Below, piece after piece: positions 58,621 to 64,000 of a stretch of 64,000 nucleotides of DNA (position 1 is its first letter; every line of letters starts with the position of its first letter). Source of the DNA: Sipunculus nudus (taxonomy: Eukaryota; Annelida; Sipuncula; Golfingiida; Sipunculidae); NCBI GenBank assembly GCA_026874595.1, contig CM049313.1, positions 73,958,659 through 74,022,658 on the forward strand. Reading direction: 5' to 3'. Under the pieces are notes generated by a model. That model worked only from the letters and a program-made list of their open reading frames with translations, was not told the origin of the DNA and searched no databases. The position numbers were made by a program, and so were the translations under genes.

Positions 58621-59000
58621 ACTCATGTCTGTACTACAGACATCCCTTGTGTACGATTCTGTAAACTCTTGTCTGTACCACAGACATCCCTTGTGTACGA
58701 TTCTGTAAACTCTTGTCTGTACCACAGACATCTCTTGTGTACAATTCTGTAAACTCTTGTCTGTACTACGGACATCCCTTGTGTACGATTCTGTAAACTC
58801 ATGTCTGTACCACAGACATCCCTTGTGTACGATTCTGTAAACTCATGTCTATACTACGGACATCCCTTGTGTAAGATTCTATAAACTCTTGTCTGTACCA
58901 CAGACATCCCTTGTGTAAGATTCTATAAACTCTTGTCTGTACTACAGACATCCCTTGTGTACGATTCTGTAAACTCTTGATTGTACTAAGTACATCCCTT
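58621..59000. repeat. 44-base minisatellite, 8.6 copies
   Basis: Units start at 58621, 58665 and every 44 bases to 58973. Each reads ACTCTTGTCTGTACCACAGA followed by CATCCCTTGTGTACGATTCT and GTAA. Every unit has an internal hairpin, GTCTG-TACYA-CAGAC. Copies differ by a few bases (ACTCATG or ACTCTTG; TACCA, TACTA; CGATTCTG or AGATTCTA). The last copy is truncated and diverged. Because 44 is not a multiple of 3, the minus-strand frame through it (58799-59047) rotates through all three registers and is not a protein gene in the ordinary sense. Confidence 0.97.
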
Positions 59001-59620
59001 TTACTTAATGAAGATTGTACAATGTGTACGCCCGTAATGCCTGTCACAGATACGCAGACTCACCCGTGTATGGAAGGTATACTTGTACCAGCATTATGCA
59101 TTGTACTATCAACTGAGTACCGTATTCTTTTTGTGCTGAGAACGTGATGGTTGATTGATTGTCTTTTATTCCTCCTAGACCGAAGAGTACAATGCAATGA
59201 TATAATATTGAAATAATATGGAAAACAGATGTTCACACGCGGCAAGCAGTTGACGAATCAAATAAAACTATTCAGTAACCTTGGTAATTCAAGGGCATAA
59301 TACCACAGATCAGATGGAACAAGACAGTCAGGTTATTTTGTAAAAAATACCTAAGTTTTCGTATGTACTGACATTTACCTGATATGATTTATATTCTACC
59401 TAAAAAAATGCTTTTGTAACCACACTGATCCAATAACCTTCTTGTGGAGCAATACCAAACTTAAGGAAACGAAATCATAATTGAAAAGACCATATTCATA
59501 CATAGTGGATATTAAATCAGGTATACACAACCGTGTTCCTTTCCAAGACAACTAATGATTCTGTACATGAAGATTCTTTAAGAAAGTGATTTTATCGGCT
59601 TAAAACAGAGTCAGCCGAAG
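59001..59620. other. No gene seen
   Basis: Non-coding AT-rich sequence. Confidence 0.5.
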
Positions 59621-59669
59621 AACAGCGGCTTTAGGTGGTATATATGTTTGAATACATATATATTATAAT

Positions 59670-60060
59670 TTGCGGAGGTGGCACTCAATCTTTGTCACGC
59701 AACTCTTCTTTGGCAGCGACGGTGCTAAGGGTGTCCTAAGGGGGTCATTTCCAACGAATCCCAAGGAAAGTGTCATTGTTTCACGGAAGGTCTGTCGTAC
59801 GGCCTTCTATCAGAAGCTATCAGCTAGGGCCAATGCAAACAAAGCCGGACTCGAATTTTGCCCATGGAAAACCTGTCCCGGAAGGGGTCGCGCGGACCTG
59901 TCCAAACGCAAGAACAGCTAATATGTTTAATAATAATATAACAGATTTTTTTATGATCTTAAGACGACCATGATCTCTACCCGTCTTCGAGACCGTCATC
60001 TTCAGCCCGGCTGGCTCATTGTTGATAAACTCTGACCTCTCGACGTGCAAGCAAGTCATA
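59670..60060. other. GC-richer block, unclassified
   Basis: Composition rises and frames are open on both strands (59670-59921 and 59770-59973 plus; 59820-60059 minus), so none can be trusted. The plus frame carries a Cys-containing FCPWKTCPGRG piece, but no domain. May be regulatory or an old exon. Confidence 0.25.
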
Positions 60061-61747
60061 TTTATATCTATTTTGTATACGTGGTAGGTGCAATAATTTT
60101 TTCCTCAACTTACGCTAAGTTGCATGGTATTCAAGAAATATATGGCTCATACTGGTGATACATAGAATATATGTAGGGATTTTTTTACACGTGCTTTAAA
60201 ACACGTATTTTTTATATATGTAATATATGGGAATAGAGCTAAGGATCTCTATATTTACAGGTACTTTTCAATGCCGTCTTCACATCTTGGTCCATTAATA
60301 GAATAGCTACATGTTGGGGTTAAATTGAACTTTCTTCTATTTAAATATTAACGTTAAGCTGACAATGGTAATAAGACAAACCTAGTGGTGAGGGAATGTA
60401 TTTGTTCTCACCGGAACTAGAGGCAATACTTGGGGTTTCGTCTCCCAGCACATAAGTTTATTCCCGAGCACTGGAGGAGCAAACTTTACGAGAGTAAACG
60501 GCTCTGGGTCATCGTTTCCATGCATTTATACGTTTGGCGAAACTCAACAGGACATGAATACTGAAAGAAAATAAATTATAAAATACGGAGGCGTGGGAAT
60601 CAAAGGTGGGGTGAATGACATTCAGATTTTTTATATTGGAGGACGACCATTTATAAAGAGCAATTTGGTATATATAAATAACACACTGTAACATAAAAGG
60701 CTATGGTCACACTTAGCGAAGTCCTAAGAAATATGCGACCCATTTATGACATTGTTACCACATGTGGTGTACGTTTTACGGCATAATAAACTCTGTTTTA
60801 TGTTACGCAATATGGCGGTCAGGTTACATTACACACATTCAATAAAAAAGGGACACTCTGGAAAGCTGGGCTGTAGTTGATGATTCTATAAAGAATTAAG
60901 GGAGGGGTGGGTGCAACACTACTGTCGGAAAATTCAGATTGAAGCAGCGTTTTTAGACATTTTATTTTTTCATGAAACATCATGCAACCCTTGTTCCTAA
61001 GCTCACACTAATATACAGCTCCGATGAGTCTCCAAATGACAAGATACTCCCTATTTTACTTTGATCTGATGAACGTATAATTTTATTATGACCGCAAGGA
61101 GCAATATCTTACTGAAAACCATTTATTCTGTTAGTTAGCTCTACATGGTTATTTCTCTGAACTTTAGAACTCCAGATTGCGTATACGTACAAATTCCTTT
61201 TTATCATCAACTACTTCGGGTTATTTATGGCAGAAGTAGACGTTGCCAAAACATATTCACTTTCTGCAAGTCGGAGCATAAATCACTCTCAATTTATTTA
61301 TGTTTGGTCCTAATTCAGTAAATGGTTAATTCAAAGAAAGGTGAACTCTGTTATTTCTGATGTGGAGTACTACTTGGATGAAAAGTTCGAATATTCTCTG
61401 AACCCAGAAGAGAAATTCAATGAACAGGTGTAAAATATTGTGTAACCACATGGTGCTCATACTTTTATTGATATTTTAATCATTTTTAATCATTTATTAA
61501 CAAAAAGAAACACGGCTGTACGTATAGATTGTTCCTACATACATAAATATACATACGCGCAGGTGAAATCTAATTGAATTGTTGAATACAGTTAGTCCCG
61601 CACCGGCACAGTAAATACAAGCTGTTATTTTCTCAAAAAGCGCTTATAATAACATATGCGAAAAAACGACAACCTCTTGTTGCATGATTCCTTTTAGTGT
61701 ATTGGTTGTAGTAGTAGTATATAATTTTTATTTTATAATAATATAAA

Positions 61748-61751
<4 letters not shown>
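60061..61751. other. No gene seen
   Basis: AT-rich non-coding. Confidence 0.55.
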
Positions 61752-61819
<68 letters not shown>

Positions 61820-61857
61820 ATTATTATTATTATTATAATTATTATTATTATTATATA
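61752..61857. repeat. (AAT)n-(ATT)n trinucleotide repeat, self-complementary
   Basis: About 10 AAT units (61754-61784) switch to about 20 TTA/ATT units with a few interruptions. The two halves are complementary, so the tract can fold into a long AT hairpin. The frame across it (poly-Ile, poly-Leu) is an artefact. Confidence 0.95.
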
Positions 61858-61899
61858 CAAGGTAAAGTTCATGGTTTGTAGTACCACCTCAGCGTCTGC

Positions 61900-62270
61900 A
61901 AGATATCAGACAAGCTGATAATCTAGGACAAGAACAAAGGTTTCAAGGAATCTCAAGGAACGCTTCCGACAGAGGAGCCTTGAGACAACGCTGGTCTGAT
62001 CGTTAGATCTTACATTCTCTGATAACAATGATTGGCAGCCGTCTGCTTGGAGCTGTCCGCAGTCTGCCGGAGAGAGACAGAGAGAGGACGAAGAGTTAAT
62101 ATATACCAGTATCAGTTGACAGGTCACAGCTGTCAGTGATCGGGATGTCCGTAGCAAATCCATGAATGTCTTACAACGTGTGATAGGAGCTGCTCTTAGC
62201 CGTATTGCTTTTTGAGTCTTGTTCGCTGCTATATGCGCTAGAGCCGATTCATTAGTCACTTATATAAAAT
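61900..62270. other. GC-richer block, possible regulatory element
   Basis: Balanced composition with ATAACAATGATTGGCAGCCG (SOX-like and CCAAT-like cores) near 62022 and CAGCTGTC near 62127. A 117-codon minus-strand frame (61906-62259) is open but low-complexity in places (SSSSLCLS) and shows no domain. Confidence 0.25.
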
Positions 62271-62484
62271 GGTGACAAAATATATAGAAATGTCTTATTT
62301 TATTCCTGGCTCGATGTATTCAGTGAAAGAACTATAAAAATTTCACTGGTCAAAGCATTCTTCAACAGGATGGCGATAGGACCCATATAGACTTTCCGAC
62401 GACTCTGTACTGATGAACAGCCGCGGTTCTTTGTTATATGGAGCACACACACGTCGACATGCTGGCTTATCGGGGCCCAATCAC

Positions 62485-62838
62485 CTAAAAAGCATGTTTA
62501 ATTAACACGAAAAATAGCTTCTTCCTTTTAAATAATTTGGTACCTGCCAAAATATTGCCCTGAAATCTTTTGCTTACTCCTGTAGACAAGTGAAAAAACA
62601 ATGGTCCGGGCGCGATCATAGGTGTCAACATAAACACAGCGGATGGAACTCTGTGCATCGCAGGGCCACGATATCCGCCAATCATAAGATATGCCCGGAT
62701 TGGCTTGATCCCTTTAACGTAATACATGTTCCCGCTGGCTGAAACATCGGTGTTGTAGCATACAATCGGACCTCCGGCCACAAGGCTTTTAATGGTAAAC
62801 AGCCACACGTGGACTGTGTTTACAACACCCAGGGTCAT
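62485..62838 (-). CDS. Weak candidate coding exon, product unknown
   Basis: A 117-codon minus-strand frame over a GC-richer stretch. Its middle reads GGPIVCYNTDVSASGNMYYV, then KGIKPIRAYLMIGGYRGPAM, with mixed amino-acid use unlike the low-complexity frames elsewhere. The other two minus frames are closed. A donor-like GGCAG|GTACC lies within the last part, near 62544. There is no strong acceptor, no partner exon and no domain that I recognise. Frames of this length arise by chance in this window. Confidence 0.2.
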   Translation of the reverse strand: MTLGVVNTVHVWLFTIKSLVAGGPIVCYNTDVSASGNMYYVKGIKPIRAYLMIGGYRGPAMHRVPSAVFMLTPMIAPGPLFFHLSTGVSKRFQGNILAGTKLFKRKKLFFVLIKHAF

Positions 62839-63759
62839 AACAAAGTGTTAAACAGCCGAATGCGAGGTACTGAGACTGTGTGCTGGGATGATTTTGCTTG
62901 GAAACCTTTATATAAAGCATAACTAAACTGATAGTGTGAAAGTATAGACATATTATTGCTCCTGATTATGTCCCTTTAAGTACATCCTTTATTTTCTTTA
63001 TGTAAAAACACGGTGAGCGATACTAAGGGGAAATAAGCTTCGGTCTACCAGCGAAAATTTTTTAAAAATCGAACTTGACACCAAACCTCAGTGGTATGGT
63101 TCATTAGGCAAATGATTCTTTGAAATAAAATCCGACCCTGCCGTTTATAATCCTTACAGCTATCAAACAAACAAAATTGATTGAAAAATATACCGTACAA
63201 AACTATATGCAGGCATGTTTTATCTTGACGATTCTGAGTGTTAATTTTCTAATCAAAAAGTCATGCCCAATAAGCCAATAAATGCCCGACCTCTCATGTC
63301 AACAAGTTGTTTGGTGAAAAGAACGTTTGTCTAACCGTCTCATTTTAAACACATACCCATCGGCCCCGTCCAAGATAGAGTCTAAGATAAACCCAGTCGA
63401 AAAATTACTGCTCTGAGACACGAGAATTTTCTGGCCTCAATCAGTATTTATAGTTTTAAATGTTATATGTCATTTATTCTCAATATTGTATTTATAAACA
63501 TGGAAGCACTCTAGACACAGATAAAGATGCGGTGTTTTCGGCTAACCCAAGATTTCTTACAAAATCTTCCACCATAAATTTACACACATACATTATTGAC
63601 CGTCTTGAATTTCATAGATATATTATTTCGCGAGCTATCAATTTCACTTAAATAAAACATCACCGTTCGGTGAGTTCGTACAAACATAATGTCATCTGCT
63701 ATATCAATTCCATTCATTTTCTTTATTATTTAATTTGTATATAAAACATAAAACAAATG
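62839..63759. other. No gene seen
   Basis: Non-coding AT-rich sequence. Confidence 0.5.
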
Positions 63760-63960
63760 ATGAAATCAATACAGCGCCGCCTGGCAGATATTAAATCAAT
63801 CACCGTATTGGCAGTATTGACAGCGTCCTCGGGGAGGGGCAGATATCTGGCGGCATCATCCAGCCAACGATTTCGACTGGCAGGCCTCGAAGTGGGAGCA
63901 TGCACCGAGTGACCCCGTTTAGCCTTCCTTTTTAAGTTGAGCTTTGATCAGTCAATCACG
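63760..63960. promoter_or_regulatory. Enhancer-like patch at the window edge
   Basis: GC-richer stretch with two close GGCAGATAT words (63783 and 63839) and an ATTAAATCAATCACCG core near 63790, plus GGAGGGGCAG-type text. Cut by the window end. Inferred from composition only. Confidence 0.25.
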
Positions 63961-64000
63961 TTTGACCGGTGGTGACATCGCGCTTTCATTGTGCTTGTAA

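Noticed and set aside
58799-59047. 82-codon minus-strand frame with a repeating GMSVVQT / GCLWYRQ pattern
   Set aside because: It is the 44-base minisatellite read through rotating frames; there is no start, domain or conservation argument for a protein.
61633-61887. 84-codon frame with poly-Ile and poly-Leu
   Set aside because: It is the AAT/ATT trinucleotide repeat.
1-64000. CRISPR array, phage, operon or other prokaryotic system
   Set aside because: Tandem repeats here have no spacer structure, there are no adjacent long genes, and the microsatellites, MITEs and splice sites all indicate animal nuclear DNA.

Overview
This window looks like non-coding DNA from an animal nuclear genome. 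It is AT-rich, has no run of adjacent long reading frames, carries many long (TA)n, (TC)n, (GA)n and (AC)n arrays, and is scattered with short non-autonomous transposons. One repeat has TGTC/CCGT-rich text and a closing GTCATGGCCCATGRGCC block. Another carries a GGATGAACGCATACCCT end. Both are styles I associate with mollusc, especially bivalve, genomes, so a lophotrochozoan is my best guess. It is an inference from repeat style, not a species call.

Coding content is very low. The most convincing coding piece is a first exon on the + strand at 50954-51011. It encodes a 19-residue signal peptide and ends in a consensus GTGAGT donor; the rest of that gene should lie downstream, but I could not find its second exon. 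A weaker internal-exon candidate is at 11741-11865. Two TATA-plus-donor arrangements, near 28956-29023 and 47218-47292, could be promoters with short first exons. All other reading frames over 60 codons look like chance or like repeat sequence.

Layout: 1-13.6 kb holds tandem repeats, microsatellites, a foldback element at 7945-8421 with a half copy at 3122-3443, and an unusual interlocked inverted repeat at 6779-6858. A retroelement gag-like scrap is at 13595-13726. 17.4-18.4 kb is a roughly 900-base block dense in homeodomain, POU and SOX-type sites, followed by a Tigger-like remnant. 26.9-32.1 kb is framed by two inverted, nearly identical arms (about 290-base cores) that each carry a broken open frame; between the arms lie enhancer-like blocks, a TATA/donor candidate and a 30-base tandem repeat. 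32.9-33.3 kb holds two direct copies of a tRNA-like repeat with TGTTAC ends. 36.8-37.1 kb is a hAT-type miniature transposon with a recognisable 8-base target duplication. 43.3-43.6 kb is a Tigger-like miniature element sitting inside TA repeats. 43.7-44.3 and 47.7-48.1 kb are further enhancer-like blocks. 55.7-56.8 kb is a long copy of the mollusc-style dispersed repeat, and 58.6-59.0 kb is a 44-base minisatellite.

The overall reading is a gene-poor, regulatory-looking stretch, possibly flanking a developmental gene that lies outside the window. The enhancer-like calls rest on base composition and motif density alone and need cross-species alignment.
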